Position numbers and translations under genes: made by a program
From: Chlorokybus atmophyticus
Lineage: Eukaryota; Streptophyta; Chlorokybophyceae; Chlorokybales; Chlorokybaceae
Assembly (NCBI GenBank): GCA_009103225.1
Contig: RHPI01003488.1
Coordinates: forward strand, 1 to 58,614
Reading direction: 5' to 3'
Length of the DNA stretch: 58,614 nt
Notes under the pieces: generated by a model
What the model saw: only the letters and a program-made list of their open reading frames with translations
Told to the model about the DNA's origin: nothing
Databases searched by the model: none
Shown: piece by piece, positions 58,110 through 58,614 of the stretch
Layout: each line of letters begins with the position of its first letter
How positions within the stretch are numbered: the stretch's first letter is position 1

Positions 58110-58614
58110 CTGCAAAAGCAAGGACAAGGGTAAAATCGGTTGTAACTTTTGTACTTCGGCGTGAAGCTGACGTCTGTAGGGTGCACACGAGACACTTGTA
58201 CCGTAAAGACCAATCTTTACGCATTAAAAGAAAACTCAGAATGATAAGAGCGTAATCTGTAACAAACGCATGTACTTCAAAATACGAAACCCCCGGCCTT
58301 GAACTGCCGCAGGTCGCTGAGCAGTCAATACATGCATTGAATGCCGGCGGGCCTTGGCCAACGTCGCGCTTTGCGTGCACAGATTTTAATGAAGTTTTAA
58401 TGAAGTTTACCTCAACACTTGAATGAAGTTGAAAATAATGGCAAGAAAAGTAAAAACCACATAAAGTTCTGGTCTTGATATCATGAGAATAAACATGTTC
58501 TGTTCGAGGAATGACAGGCTGAGACCCGCAAAACACCAGTCCCAGTAAGCAACAAACTTCAACCGAAATGTGTGGGTGGGTGGTGGTGGGGGGGGTATAC
58601 GGAAAGCAACGGTC
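58110..58614. other. Right edge: intron or upstream part of the BPI/LBP gene, unassigned
   Basis: No further BPI exon could be placed. The last 19 bases repeat a word from 53192-53210. Confidence 0.4.

Overview
The window is nuclear DNA from an intron-dense photosynthetic eukaryote, most likely a green-lineage alga. Introns are short (mostly 60-200 bp), start with GT and usually end in TGCAG. The tRNA-Tyr has the plant-type body with a 15-nt intron. Several proteins belong to plant/algal families: a plastid-type protein, a plant-type secretory membrane protein, and plant-like epsilon-COP and DHHC proteins. The species cannot be fixed from sequence alone. Exon coordinates were built by hand from splice sites, phase continuity and protein-family alignment from memory.

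Layout. (1) 1-10244: a Ty3/gypsy-like LTR retrotransposon on the minus strand. It carries gag with two zinc knuckles, an aspartic protease, a cytosine-C5 DNA methyltransferase and a truncated reverse transcriptase, with about 0.6-kb LTRs at both ends. A 2,076-bp TIR element (4384-6459, CACTA-like) sits inside its gag frame with a 3-bp target duplication; conceptually removing it rejoins the frame exactly. (2) 10904-11425: a complete miniature LTR element (TRIM) with two 79-bp LTRs and a 5-bp target duplication. (3) 12391-26876: ARMC8 (+), TRM13 (-, converging with a 70-bp gap), and a 24-exon gene (+) for a secreted VWA/Pro-rich/Ig-like ectodomain joined to about eight membrane helices. (4) 29045-41359: a plastid-type protein (-) divergent from COPE (+); a DUF7906-type secretory membrane protein (-); and a CHK/APH-like kinase (+). 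(5) 42120-51781: a small unknown protein (-), tRNA-Tyr (+), a DHHC palmitoyltransferase (+), and a TPR-MYND-SET protein (+) whose introns are full of alternating purine-pyrimidine tracts. (6) 51782-57176: a 5.4-kb AT-rich stretch without a recognisable gene, holding a decayed copy of the 3' end of the TPR-SET gene. (7) 57177-58109: the C-terminal exons of a BPI/LBP-family protein (-), which runs off the right edge.

The host genes are mostly single housekeeping functions (tRNA methylation, COPI coat, GID/CTLH ligase, protein palmitoylation, protein methylation) and show no pathway clustering. The most unusual content is the left 11.4 kb: a methyltransferase-bearing retroelement with a second transposon nested in its gag gene, next to an intact miniature LTR element.
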